Below are positions 1 to 11,514 of a stretch of 64,000 bases of DNA, piece by piece. Both the position numbers and the translations under genes were made by a program. Every line of letters starts with the position of its first letter. The stretch's first letter is position 1. The notes below the pieces were generated by a model that saw only the letters and a list, made by a program, of their open reading frames with translations, was not told the DNA's origin and did no database searches. The stretch comes from Manis javanica (taxonomy: Eukaryota; Chordata; Mammalia; Pholidota; Manidae), in contig NC_133159.1 in the NCBI RefSeq assembly GCF_040802235.1, forward strand, positions 71,799,001 through 71,863,000, given 5' to 3'.

Positions 1-450
1 GATCAAGGAGGCTCTGGGAAAGGACGACCACCATTCCAGTGGCAGTGGGTGGTGAACTTTGTGTCCAGCCTCTGACAAGAGAAGCCTTGTGGTCTGATTT
101 CTGCATCAACTTCCCAGCCAGCAGCTTGTGCAGGAGTTCCCAGGCTGGATCTGAATTGCATTACCTTACAGTAGTGGCAGCTGGCTAGTTTTTGAGCTGA
201 TGGGAGGGAGGAGAATGGAGATCTAAAGGGCAAGGATGGCTTGTAGATGAAGACAGTAGCATTTCCCTTCGCTCTCTAGATGGTATTACTGCTGATCCTC
301 TGCTTCCATCTTCAACTCTCTCCTAAGCAGGGTTACTGTGCTCCCCCCCATCTTCTCTCTTTTCCATCCAGGGTCTGGGGTTAACAGGGGTTGTGATCAT
401 GAGAAGGGCCTGGGACAAGCTCACTGAAGGTAGGGATGGTTACAAGCTTC

Positions 451-551
451 ATTATTTATTCATTCAATACTCAAATCAACATTTATTGAGCTTCTTCTGG
501 GTGCCAGGCTAAGAACCAGGGATACAATGGGGAACAAAGCTAGGTCCTGTT
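451..551 (+). repeat. L2 fragment
   Basis: TTCATTCAATACTCAAATC, then ATTTATTGAGCTTCTTCTGG and GTGCCAGGCTAAGAACCAGG, is the well-known L2 3'-region pattern (ATTTATTGAGCACCTACTAT, then GTGCCAGGCACTG). It is degraded. Confidence 0.6.
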
Positions 552-1337
552 TTTCCACAGGAATGAGCTATTTTATGGATCAGAGCTGTTCTATGATCTT
601 GGGGAAACACCTTCTGCATCAACTTGAACTTGGTCCACGATGTCCCGGAAGGGGGTGCCTCTCTGCTCTCTGATGCTTTCCCTGAGGAGTTCACTTCCCC
701 TTACACCCCAGCGATTTCCACCCTGAGCACCAGAAACCCATGCTTTTTTTCTTCTAAAATCCTGAAAACTAGTCTCATGACCCCTCAGAGAAGCCCCAAA
801 CGACCTATCAAGATTTCTCTGGAGTCAGTGGCCTGGTGGCTGGGGTTCTGGCTGAAGTAATTCCATTCTTGGACCTGGGTATTGGGCTCATTTTGGACAA
901 CTGAGCAATGTGTATAAGCTATGCTGCTTTAACCAGAGGATCAAAAAGTTAAGATAGAAGTTTATAAAACTCTCAAGGAAAAATCCAGGGCCACCTAGGA
1001 AGTCATCTAGGAAGCCAGTTTTCTCCTGTCTTGTTGCTTCACCAACCCCATGGGCTTGCCTTTGTCTGTTGGTTGAAGTTGCCTCACCAGGACCAGGGTT
1101 GGGTTCCAGCCTGTGTGAAGGTAGGAGAGGAAGAGGAGTGGCCATGACTTGTAAACTGTTCACATCACTTCCATTTCACGCCCCACTGGCCAGAACTTAC
1201 TCCCGTGGCTATAATTAGTTTTAAGGGAGGCAGGGAAATGGTTTGAGGTGTTGAGGAGACTTCTAGGGAGCTAGTCTTGAAGCTGTGTTTCCATAAAATG
1301 TACATCATGTTAACTTAGCTTGTGTATAACAAAAATA

Positions 1338-1349
1338 CCAACATTTTCT
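1338..1349. repeat. Target-site duplication, L1 3' side
   Basis: CCAACATTTTCT directly beside the L1 A-tail, identical to 7715-7726. The last bases merge with the T-run, so the exact edge is uncertain by a base or two. Confidence 0.85.
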
Positions 1350-1585
1350 TTTTTTTTCTTTTTTTTCTTTTGGTATCATTAATATACAATTACATGAAGA
1401 ACATTTTGTTTACTAGGCTCCCCACTTCACCAAGTCCCCCCCACATACCCCTTCACAGTCACTGTCCATCTGCATAGTAAGATGCTGTAAAATCACTACT
1501 TGTCTTCTCTGTGTTGCACAGCCCTCCCATGCCCCCCACGCACTATACATGCTAATTGTAATGCCCCCTTTCTTTTTCCCTGCCC
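1350..1585 (-). other. L1 3' UTR and A-rich tail
   Basis: About 235 bp after ORF2, ending in an A-rich tail interrupted by G (AAAAGAAAAAAAAG type). Just inside is a G-rich polypurine tract on the minus strand, with six GGG runs at 1578-1605, a known feature of mammalian L1 3' UTRs that can form a quadruplex. Confidence 0.75.
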
Positions 1586-4500
1586 TTATCCCTCCCTTCC
1601 CACCCATCGTCCCCAGTCCCTTTCCCTTTGGTAATTGTTAGTCCATTCTTGGGTTCTGTGATTCTGCTGCTGTTTTGTTCCTTCAGTTTTCCTTTGTTCT
1701 GATACTCCACATATGAGTGAAATCATTTGGTACTTGTCTTTCTCGGCCTGGCTTATTTCACTGAGCATAATACCCTCTAGCTCCATCCATGTTGTTGCGA
1801 ATGGTAGGATCTGTTTTTTTCTTATGGCTGAGTAATATTCCATTGTGTATATGTAACACAGCTTCTTTATCCATTCATCTACTGATGGACATTTAGGTTG
1901 CTTCCCTATCTTGACTATTGTAAATAGTGCAGCGATAATCATAGGGGTGCATCTGTCTTTTTCAAACTGGAGTGCTGCATTCTTAGGGTAAATTCCTAGA
2001 AGTGGAATTCCTGGGTCAAATAGTATGTCTATTTTGAGCATTCTGAGGAACCTCCATACTGCTTTCCACAATGGTTGAACTAATTTACATTCCCACCAGC
2101 AGTGTAGGAGGGTTCCCCTTTCTCCACAACCTCGCCAACATTTGTTGTTGGTTGTCTTTTCGATGATGGCGATCCTTACTGGTGTGAGGTGATATCTCAT
2201 TGTGGTTTTAATTTGCATTTCTCTGATGATTAGCAATGTGGAGCATCTTTTCATGTGCCTGTTGGCCATCTGAATTTCTTTAGAGAACTGTCTATTCAGC
2301 TCCTCTGCCCATTTTTTAATTGGATTATTTGCTTTTTGTTTGTTGATGTGTGTGAGCTCTTTATATATTTTGGATGTCAATCCTTTATCAGATCTGTCAT
2401 TTATGAGTATATTCTCCCATACTGTAGGATACCTTTTTGTTCTATTGATGGTGTCCTTTGCTATACAGAAGCTTTTTAGCTTGATATAGTCCCACTTGTT
2501 CATTTTTGCCTTTGTTTCCCTTGCCCAGGGAGATATATTCATGAAGAATTCACTCATGTTTATGTCTAAGAGATTTTTGCCTATTTTTTTTCCTAAGAAT
2601 TTTATGGTTTCATGACTTACATTCAGGTCTTTGATCCATTTCGAATTTGCTTTTGTGTATGGGGTTAGACAGTGATCCAGTTTCATTCTCTTACATGTAG
2701 TTGTCCAGTTTTGCCAGCACCATCTGTTGAGACTGTCATTTCACCATTGTATGCCCATGGCTCCTTTATCATATATAATTGGCCATATATGTTTGGGTTA
2801 ATGTCTGGAGTCTCTATTGTGTTCCACTGGTCTGTGACTCTGTTCTTGTACCAGTACCAAATTGTCTTGATTACTGTGGCTTTGTAGTAGAGCTTGAAGT
2901 TGGGGAGCGTGATCCCCCCAACTTTATTCTTCCTTCTCAGGATTGCTTTGGCTATTCGGGGTCTTTGGCAGTTCCATATGAATTTTTGAACTATTTGTTC
3001 CAGTTCATTGAAGAATGCTGTTCGTAATTTGATAGGGATTGCATTGAATCTGTATATTGCTTTGGGCAGAATGGCCATTTTGACGATATGAATTCTTCCT
3101 AGCCAGGAGCATGGGATGAGTTTCCATTTGTTAGTGACCTCTTTAATTTCTCTTAAGAGTGTCTTTCACTTCCTTGGTTAGGTTTATACCTAGGTATTTT
3201 ATTCTTTTTGATGCTATTGTGAATGGAATTGTTTTCCCGATTTCTCTTTCTATTAGTTCATTGTTAGTGTATAGGAAAGCTACAGATTTCTGTGTGTTAA
3301 TTTTGTATCCTGCAACTTTGCTGAATTCCGATATTAGTTCTAGTAGTTTTGCAGTGGAGTCTTTAGGGTTTTTTATGTACAGTACCATGTCATCTGCAAA
3401 TAGTGACAGTTTGACTTCTTGTTTACCAAACTGGATTCCTTGTATTTCTTTGTTTTGTCTGACTGTCATGGCTAGAACCTCCAGTACTATGTTGAATAAC
3501 AGTGGGGAGAGTGGGCATCCCTGTCTTGTTCCCAATCTCAGAGGAAAAGCTTTCAGCCTCTCGCTGTTTAGTATGATGTTAGCTGTGGGTTTACCTTATA
3601 TGGCCTTTATTATGTTGAGGTACTTGCCCTCTATGCCCATTTTGTTGAGAGTTTTTATCATGAATGGATGTTGAATTTTGTCAAATGATTTTTCAGCATC
3701 TATGGAGATGATCGTGTGGTTTTTGTCCTTCTTTTTGTTGATGTGGTGGATGATGTTGATGGATTTTCAAATGTTGTACCATCCTTGCATCCCTGGGATG
3801 AATCCCACTTGGTCATGGTGTATGATCCTCTTGATGTATTTTTGAATTCGGTTTGCTAATATTTTGTTGAGTATTTTTGCTTCTACATTCATCAGGGATA
3901 TTGGTCTGTAGTTTTCTTTTTTGGTGGGGTCTTTGCCTGGTTTTGGTATTAGGGTGATGTTGGCTTCATAGAATGAGTTTGGGAGTATTCCCTCTCTATT
4001 TTTTGGAAAGCTTTAAGGAGAATGGGTATTATGTCTTCTCTGTATGTCTGATAAAATTCCAAGGTAAATCCATCTGGCCCGGGGGTTTTGTTCTTGGGTA
4101 GTTTTTTGATTATTGATTCAATTTCATTGCTGGTAATTGTTCGGTTTAGATTTTCTGTTTCTTTCTGGGTCAGTCTTGGAAGGTTTGTATTTTTCTAAGA
4201 AGTTGTCCATTTCTCCTAGGTTTTCCAGCTTGTTAGCATATAGGTTTTCATAGTATTCTCTAATAATTCTTTGTATTTCTGAGGGGTCTGTCGTGATTTT
4301 TCCTTTCTCGTGTCTGATTCTGTTGATGTGTGTTGACTCTCTTTTTCTCTTAATAAGTCTGGCTAGAGGCTTATCTATTTTGTTTATTTTCTCAAAGAAC
4401 CAGCTCTTGGTTTCATTGATTTTTTTCTATTGTTTTATTCTTCTCAATTTTATTTATTTCTTCTCTGCTCTTTATTATGTCCCTCCATCTGCTGACCTTA

Positions 4501-5515
4501 GGCTTCATTTGTTCTTCTTTTTCCAGTTTTGATAATTGTGACATTAGACTATTCATTTGGGATTGTTCTTCCTTCTTTAAATATGCCTGGATTGCTATAT
4601 TCTTTCCTTTTAAGACTGCTTTTGCTGCATCCCACAGTAGTTGGGGCTTTGTGTTGTTGTTGTCATTTGTTCCCATATATTGCTTGATCTCTAGTTTAAT
4701 TTGGTCATTGATCCATTGATTATTTAGGAGCTTGTTGTTAAGCCTCCATGTGTTTGTGAGCCTTTTTGTTTTCTTTGTACAATTTATTTCTAGTTTTATA
4801 CCTTTGTGGTCTGATAAGTTGGTTGGTAGGATTTCAATTTTTTGTAATTTACTGAGGCTCTTTTTGTGGCCTAGTATGTGGTCTATTCTGGAGAATTTTC
4901 CATGTGCACTTGAGAAGAATGTGTATCCTGTTGCTTTTGGATGTAGAGTTCTGTAGATGTTTATTAGGTCCATCTGTTCTAGTGTGTTATTCAGTGCCTC
5001 TGTGTCCTTACTTATTTTCTGTCTGGTGGATCTGTCCTTTGGAGTAAGTGGTTTGTTAAGGTCTCACAAAATGAATGCAATGCATTCTATTTCCTCCCTT
5101 AATTCTGTTAGTATTTGTTTCACATATATTGGTGCTCCTGTATTGGGTGCATATATGTTTATAATGGTTATATCCTCTTGTTCGACTGAGCCCTTTATCA
5201 TTATGTAATGTCCTTCTTTATCTCTTGTTACTTTATTTTGAAATATATTTTGTCTGATAGTGGTATTGCAACACTTGCTTTTTTCTCTCTGTTGTTTGCA
5301 TGAAATATCTTTTTCCATCCCTTGACTTTTAATCTGTGTATATCTTTGGTTTTGAGGTGAATCTCTTGTAAGCAGCATATAGATGGGTCTTGCTTTTTTA
5401 TCCGTTCTATTACGCTGTGTCTTTTGATTGGTGCATTCAGTCCATTTACATTTAGGGTGATTATTGAAAGATATGTACTTATTGCCATTGCAGGGTTTAG
5501 ATTCGTGGTTACCAA
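1586..5515 (-). pseudogene. L1 ORF2 (endonuclease / reverse transcriptase), disrupted
   Basis: This is the ORF2p frame from an ATG at 5513-5515. The N-terminal AP-type endonuclease begins with ITLNVNGLNAPIKRH. The reverse transcriptase keeps FADD at 3389-3400 within [11 protein letters not shown]. The C-terminal CxxxC...HCWWEC motif lies at about 2087-2140. Breaks seen: a frameshift between about 5228 and 5378; a TGA near 5064 replacing Gly of the conserved GDFN-type motif; an extra A in an A-run near 4413; a region without a long frame at 3536-4412; and frame changes near 3080-3143 and 2685. The open frame to 1586 runs into the 3' UTR, so the original stop is probably a little upstream. Confidence 0.92.
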
Positions 5516-5563
5516 AGGTTCAAGGTTAGCTTGTTTACTACCTTACTGTCTAACTTAACTCGC

Positions 5564-6529
5564 TTATTGAGCTATTATAAACATAGTCTGATGATGATTT
5601 CTCTCCCTTCTTATTCTTCCTCCTCCATTCTTCATATGTTGGGTGTTTTGTTCTGTGCTCTTTTTTAGAAGTGCTCCCATCTGGAGCAGTCCCTCTAAGA
5701 TACCTGGTAGAGGTGGTTTGTGGGAGGCATATTCCCTCAACTTTTGCTTGTCTGGGAATTGTTTAATCCCTTCTTCATATTTAAATGATAATCGTGCTGG
5801 ACACAGTATTCTTGTTTCAAGGCCCTTCTGTTTCATTGCATTTAATATATCATGCCATTCTCTCCTGGCCTGTAAGGTTTCTGTTGAGAAGTCTGATGAT
5901 AGCCTGATGGGTTTTCCTTCGTAGGTGAACTTTTTTTCTCTCTCTGGCTGCCTTCAATACTCTGTCCTTGTCCTTGATCTTTGCTGTTTTAGTTATTATG
6001 TGTCTTGGTGTTGTCCTCTTTGGGTCCTGTCTCTCGGGAGTTCTGTGTGCCTCCGTTGTCTGAGCAACTATTTCCTCCCCCAGTTTGGGGAAATTCTCAG
6101 CAATTATTTCTTCAACAACAATTTCTATCCCTTTTTCTCTCATTCTTCTGATACCCCTATAATCCGGATATTGTTCCCTTTGGATTGGTCACACAGTTCT
6201 CTTAATATTGTTTCATTCCTGGAGATCCTTTTATCTCTCTCTGCATCAGCTTCTATGGGTTCCTGTTCTCTGGTTTCTATTCCATCAATGGCCTCTTGCA
6301 TCTTATCCATTCTGCTTATAAATCCTTCCAGAGTTTGTTTCACTTCTGTAATCTCCCTCCGGACATCATCCCTTCTCTCTTGCATATTTCTCTGCAGCTC
6401 TGTCAGAATGTTTATGATTTTTATCTTGAATTCTTTTTCAGGGAGACTGGTTACATCTGTCTCTGCAGATCCTCTCTCAGGTGTTGTTTGAACTATCTTG
6501 GACTGGACTAAAATTTTTTGCCTTTTCAT
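5564..6529 (-). pseudogene. L1 ORF1 (RNA-binding protein), frameshifted
   Basis: This is the ORF1p frame, starting with the ATG at 6527-6529 (MKRQKILVQS). Pieces at 6140-6529, 5850-6143 and 5564-5836 are in three different frames and together span the whole protein: a heptad-rich coiled-coil part (ERRDDVRREITEVKQTLEGF), the RRM-like part (NNIRIIGVSEE) and the C-terminal domain (ILCPARLSFKYEEGIKQF). One indel lies near 6140-6150, just after IIGVSEE, and another near 5850-5860. ORF1p normally forms trimers that coat L1 RNA. This copy cannot encode it. It ends about 50 bp before the ORF2 start. Confidence 0.88.
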
Positions 6530-7714
6530 GGTGATAGCGGTGGCTGTAGGCAGGTTGCGGGTGTGTCAGCTGGGAGAAGAAAGTCCTTTCCTGCTTGCTG
6601 GATGCCTGGCCCTTCTCTGCTGCCTGTGTCGGTTACCCACACTCCTAGAGCAGCCATCGGGTTAGTTCCCTAAGGTGCTGTAGGTGGGGACTCTGTCAGA
6701 ACAGCGTGGAGCCCTGCGGGGAGTGGCAGGCATGCCAGGTGTGCTCCTCAGTGATAGTGGCACCCCTGCCGAGCAGCTGTGTTCCAGCAGCGACCTTTGG
6801 GTCTGGCCTGGGCGGCTGTGCGTTGGGCTGGGATTCTGGTCAGTTGCTGGGAGTGCGCCTGCTCCCTCTGGCTCCACTGCAGGTGCGCACGGGGCTCTCC
6901 CATGCGGGCTTCTACCAGGCTCCTCTGGCTCTACTACCACTGGTGTGCGTGAGCCACACCTGGGCTGTTAGGTCACCACCGCTGTGGGCTTGCACAAGCC
7001 TCTCCTGGTCCCCTCTGACACCATTGGTGCACGCGATCAGCTCCCAGTCCCTTCCGGCACCACCGCCCCTGGCATGTGCTGCCACTGTCCCGCTACTGGG
7101 CCGGTGTGTTGGGGTCCGTGCCAGTTGGAGGAATGACTGGCAGGCTACTTAGTGCCGTGAGGGGCTTCAGAACTGCACTGCCTCCCTGGGGTTTAGGGCA
7201 CCTAAAGTTCCCCGGGATTCCCAGCTGCTAGCTAAGTGTGCCAGGATGACTTCGTCCAGCTATGGGGTCCCTGTCTCTTTAAGACTTGCAGACAGCACTC
7301 GCTTTTCTTTTGTCTCAGGGGCGCCAGTTGTGGGGTACCTGCCCACAGGTTTGCTTTTCCATTTCTCTAATATCCAGCACCCCGTGCACCTTGTGTCTGC
7401 GCTCCGGGTGTGGATTTCTAGAGCTGGTTGTTTAGCAGTCCTGGGCTTTCACTCCCTCCCTGTTCTGACTCCTTTCTTCCCACTGGGTTCTGGGGTGGGG
7501 GAGCATTCGGGTCCCACCTGGCCAAGGCTTGTATCTTACCTGCTTCATATGATGTTGAGTTCTCGCAGATGTAGATGTATCCTGGCAGTTGTACTGCATC
7601 CACTGGTGTCTCTTTTAGGAATAGTTGTATTTATTGTATTTTCATAAATATATATGTTTTGGGGAGGAGATTTCCTCTGAACTACTCATGCCGCCATCTT
7701 CCCATGATCCTCCT
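6530..7714 (-). promoter_or_regulatory. L1 5' UTR (internal promoter region)
   Basis: About 1.2 kb of GC-rich sequence between the 5' end and the ORF1 start codon, much richer in G+C than its surroundings. Mammalian L1 5' UTRs carry an internal RNA polymerase II promoter. The first 25 bases contain a YY1-type motif (7690-7700). Activity today is unknown and many CpGs have probably decayed. Confidence 0.75.
7690..7700 (-). promoter_or_regulatory. YY1-type site AAGATGGCGGC at L1 5' end
   Basis: The minus strand reads AAGATGGCGGC, an exact match to the YY1 consensus, 14 bp inside the L1 5' end. Human L1 has a YY1 site at the equivalent place, where it helps fix the transcription start. Confidence 0.7.
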
Positions 7715-7726
7715 CCAACATTTTCT
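7715..7726. repeat. Target-site duplication, L1 5' side
   Basis: CCAACATTTTCT directly beside the L1 5' end, identical to 1338-1349. Read on the minus strand the target junction is TATT/AGAAAA, close to the TT/AAAA site preferred by L1 endonuclease. Confidence 0.85.
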
Positions 7727-7829
7727 AATACGGTTATATTCATATTTCACATTCGAGGACATTTCAACTGTTCATTACTATGATGATTATGATCATCATT
7801 TTGAATAGCTTGAGGTCTGATGGAGATCA

Positions 7830-7960
7830 TGGGTGGCTCAAGGCCCTTCAGGCTACCTCTGGTGCCACTACTGTAATGGCCCAAGCAAGTACATGACAGA
7901 GCCAGGATTTGAGAGCAGTTTTGATTCTGGAGCTCACATCTTCACTACTTAACAGTCTTC
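7830..7960 (-). repeat. Possible MIR fragment
   Basis: The stretch ending GACAGAGCCAGGATTTGAG with a following ACTCTTCACTAC-like tail resembles the inverted MIR core. Weak match. Confidence 0.35.
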
Positions 7961-8619
7961 AGTGACAGAAGTTGGCAGAAGACGTGACTAACGGAGAATT
8001 TGGTTTTCCCTGAGGAATCAGAAGTTGACAAGTTCCCCATACTTCTGTGATCCTCTGGGACCACTATCACTGTTTGCCACAAGCAAAACTGAGACACAGA
8101 AACCCAAAAGGTAGATTTCTCTTTTCTGAATTCCTGAACAGCAAAGACTTCCAACAAGTAAGACACACTTGGACTACATCTCGTCACCCTTACCCAAATT
8201 GTTCTGGAAACCTGCCTCAAAGCATTAGGGCAAATCTTCTGTCAGCCTGGCAGGCTCACCAGCTGTGACAGTCTCCATTTAATGAGAATTTTCCTTCTCC
8301 CCTGGAAGGACTGGCAGTGCTGTCATAGGCTTCTCACTGACAGGCAGCACTAATTTACAGCCATCCTGACTTCTCCCTTAAGGGCCCATAGAGCTTTGAC
8401 AGTTTCTGGGATCTGTCACCCATGGCAAGGCTGGGATCTTACACACAAAGGCTTCTCAAATCTGAAGAGAATGTCAAAGATACCAATTTGCAAAAGCCTA
8501 CCTCAGATTCTGACCAGAGGTAAGAGCGGTTTTAGGTTAGCCCCAGTGAAAAGCAAAGCCATCTTCACCCCTAGGGAGATGGACAGCTGGCTCCATTATC
8601 TCACTCACTGATGCCTGGA

Positions 8620-8760
8620 TCACCAAATATTTATTGAGCACCTACTATGTGTCAAACACTGTAATAAGGACTGGGAATATGAGGACCTGCCTGGGCCCTA
8701 ACTCTGAGTTCACTGTCCTCTGTAGAGAACACAGGTGTGTAATGAGACAAATATTCCATT
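8620..8760 (+). repeat. L2 fragment
   Basis: ATTTATTGAGCACCTACTAT followed by GTGTCAAACACTGTAATAAG is a close match to the L2 3' region. It continues through a CTAACTCTGAGTTCACTGTC stretch typical of these copies. Confidence 0.65.
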
Positions 8761-8944
8761 GCCTTTATATTGGGTCCAAATGTGTGAGCTTGGTTTTTTA
8801 CACTTTACAAACACCTTGAGCACTTACTGTGTTAGATACTGGATATGATGCCAAGAAAAGCTTCTTCTTCAGCCTACGCCATCCAGGGTGAGCACAGCCT
8901 GGGCACAAACAACCAAAGAGCAGTGTGCTGACTGGGGCTGTTGC

Positions 8945-9368
8945 CAAGTTGGATGGTTAATTTTATATGTCAACTTGACTGGGCCACAGGGTGCCCAGAT
9001 ATTTGGTTGAATACTATTTTTGGATGTGTCTGAGAAATCTCATCTTCTGGATGAGATAAACGTTAGAATTGGTAGACTGATAAGCAGATTGCCTTCGCCA
9101 GTGTGGGTGGGCCTCATCCAATCTGCTGAGAGCCTGCATAGAATAAAAGGCTGTGTAAGAAAGAATTCCTTAGTCTACCTGACTGTCTTTGACCTGGGAC
9201 ATCAGTCTTCTCCTGCCTTCAGACTTGGACTTAGGCTGGAACTCACACCATCAGCTCTTCTGAGTCTTGTATACTGACTGGATCTTGGACTCCTCAGCTC
9301 TCATAATCTTGTGGGCCAATTCCTTATAGTAAATCTGCATCTATCCATCTATCATCTATCTATCTATC

Positions 9369-9415
<47 letters not shown>

Positions 9416-9475
9416 ATCTACCTATATATCCTATTAATTCTGTTTTTCTAGAGAACCCAGACTCTACACAAAGCA
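8945..9475. mobile_element. Old interspersed repeat of about 530 bp (family not named)
   Basis: It begins with GGTTAATTTTATATGTCAAC and then TTGACTGGGCCACAGG, and ends with a TTTCTAGAGAACCCAGACTC type terminus. Both ends and the middle (GTGGGTGGGCCTCATCCAAT) are familiar from a common mammalian medium-reiteration repeat, possibly LTR-derived, but I will not assign a family from memory. A microsatellite has expanded where such copies usually carry a short TA-rich run. Confidence 0.6.
9340..9430 (+). repeat. (CTAT)n microsatellite
   Basis: About 90 bp of CTAT/ATCT repeats, broken by CATCTATC units. The longest pure run is at 9372-9413. It lies inside the repeat at 8945-9475. Confidence 0.95.
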
Positions 9476-9597
9476 ATGATGGGAATCCAGAGGAAGCCAT
9501 TGAAATGTCCTGTTCATTAAACAAATGCCTTTTCATGCTTCTGGGCAGCGAGGACTGAGTCAGGCTGCACAAGGATCTGGGCTGGACTCCACGCTCT

Positions 9598-9712
9598 GCT
9601 CTCTCCTCCCCTCCTCATCTCTCCCTCCTTTCTTCTTATCCCCTTCCCTACCCCCTTCCCTTTCCCTCCCCCTTCTCCTCTCTTCGATTCCTCTTACTTT
9701 CTCTATTTCTTG
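9598..9712 (+). repeat. Polypyrimidine tract
   Basis: About 115 bp almost wholly C and T on the plus strand, with only a few interruptions. Such tracts can form triplex or quadruplex structures. No other function is visible. Confidence 0.8.
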
Positions 9713-10484
9713 CTTTCCTCACTTACTCCTGGGTCTCATCCATAGGTTCGTTCTTTTCCCTGTGTTAACAGGTAAGGACCAGATGCGTGTATTTCACATG
9801 AAGACGTGAGTAATTAATAAGAAAGTGTTGCTGCCCCCGCATTCCCCCAGTGTTGGCGATTCTTTTTTAAGCAAAGGAATAAATCCTTGACTAAAGAGCT
9901 GTGGCTCCACAGGAGGAAATGCAGGTGTGGGCCATGGAGTGGGCGGCAGGGGGCAGTTCACTGGTCATGAAGCCTTCAGACCCTCCCAGATTCCACTGTG
10001 TATGGATCTTAAAAACCTCTACAGGGACTTTGGCTCCATGCCCGGTTTCAGCCAAGGTGGGAGAGTCCAGGCCATGGAATCTGCCCGGGCCAGATCTGCA
10101 GCCAGGTCCCCAGAAGGGCTCAGTTTACCCAGGGTCACGTGTGCCACAAAGGGGGCCCGGTCCACAGCAGTGGCTTTCTTATCCCCACTTCCCCTGACCT
10201 CAAGGCCACATGAGAAAATGAGAATGACCACCTGAGGGTGCTGTTACTCCACAATTTTTCTGCAAAAACTGCTGTCAGCAAACAAGGATGTGTAGATTTC
10301 CTGTTTATGACGTTCAACCAAAGGATGCCTCTGGGAGAGAGGGGCTCACCTACTCCTAGATCTGCGTATTTGTGGAAAAGCAGAGATAGGAAAACTCTCT
10401 TCATTCTGAAAATGTCTTAATGTGTATTAATTTTGAAATTTAACAAGCGTCAGTTTTCAATGTGTAGCATAAAATAATGCTAAA

Positions 10485-10660
10485 AGGCACAGGCCATGGT
10501 GCCCAAACAGAATGGGGGTTTGAGCCCCGGTGCCACACCCAATAGCTGTGTGTGACTTTCTCTGGACCTCAGTTTTGTCATCTGCTTCACAGGGCATTTG
10601 TGAGGGTGCAAAATTCAGAGGTGCAAAACACTTCCCAGAACCATGCCAAGCACAGAGAGC
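10485..10660 (+). repeat. MIR SINE
   Basis: The order of motifs is that of MIR: a GGTTTGAGCCCCGG-type B-box area, AATAGCTGTGTGTGACTTTC, CTCAGTTTTGTCATCTG and then CACAGGGCATTTGTGAGG. A short ATT microsatellite follows at 10676-10691. Confidence 0.75.
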
Positions 10661-11514
10661 TAAAAAAAAAATAGAGTTATTATTATTATTAAATACTATT
10701 TACAAAATTTTTAGAAGAGACCAAGAAGACATCAGCTGCTTGCAAGCCAAGTGGAGGGTGCGCTGGGGTCCAAGGATGTACAATTGAATGACAAAGGAAG
10801 AGGTACTGAGACAGTGGGATTGGTCAGGTTAGGCCGAGTGAAAAAAATGCCACCAGAAAGGGCACCGTGATTTCTCCTTCCTTCTCCTGTGTAAAAATGC
10901 TGTGTTAGTGCTGCATTCAAAGGCACTTGTGGCCAAAACTGGCTTCTTTCAATATTACTCTCAACCTTGCCAGTTGGAGTAAGTATTGCTCTCATCTCCA
11001 TTTGCCCTCTCAGCCTGCTGTTCACCCCAGCTTGGAAGAGCATGGTGATAGCCAAGATGTAATGCGGGGCTTGGGAACTTGAGAGGAAAAGAACAATTCC
11101 AGTAAGCAAGTTATCATACAGACCACGTGGCCTCCAGCCCTGACATAACAAAGAACTTGGTATGTGTGGTCATTATGCACACTTGAGTTTTAGGAAAATG
11201 TGAAAAATGAAACATTATTTCCTCCTTTAAAAAGGAGGTGATGGTAAGAAGCATTTCATAAGCAATTATTATGCAGCACTATTTCAAAGGTTGGGACCTG
11301 TCAATGAATTTCAAACACCACAGAAAAGGAAATCTAATTAGGGACTAAGGTAGCTATAGGAATGGCAGCTACTAGCTTTGTACTAACAGGTGCTGGTGAA
11401 AAGCTGTTTAATCCCATTCAAGAAAATAATAGACTACATTTGTACAGCACTACATGGAGGACCATGTTTCCAACCGCCCTTTGAGATATGAAGAGGACCA
11501 AGATTATTATTACT

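Larger units (their letters stand above)
1350..7714 (-). mobile_element. Near full-length L1 retrotransposon, defective
   Basis: A 6.4-kb LINE-1 on the minus strand with all parts in order: GC-rich 5' UTR, ORF1, ORF2 with endonuclease, reverse transcriptase and C-terminal Cys-rich motif, 3' UTR with a G-rich tract, and an A-rich tail (T-rich on the plus strand, 1349-1373). A 12-bp direct repeat, CCAACATTTTCT, flanks it. Both reading frames are broken by frameshifts and at least one stop, so it is dead, but divergence is low enough that long stretches still translate. It is therefore much younger than the other L1 pieces in the window. The 3' UTR is not like primate L1PA or mouse L1Md. I do not know the family name. 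Confidence 0.95.

Noticed and set aside
5925-6491. 188-codon plus-strand open frame
   Set aside because: It is the reverse strand of L1 ORF1 and has no codon pattern or similarity of its own.
6600-7300. CpG-island-like GC-rich block as a host gene promoter
   Set aside because: It is the L1 5' UTR, explained fully by the retrotransposon. No host exon follows.
9948-9967. Second CTCF-like motif (GGCGGCAGGGGGCAG)
   Set aside because: Only the right half fits. The CCA part of the core is absent.
10490-10560. tRNA-like B-box
   Set aside because: It belongs to a MIR SINE, which derives from a tRNA. No cloverleaf can be drawn.
10732-11151. 139-codon minus-strand frame
   Set aside because: Intergenic, overlaps repeat-like DNA and matches no family I recognise. 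No promoter or poly(A) context.
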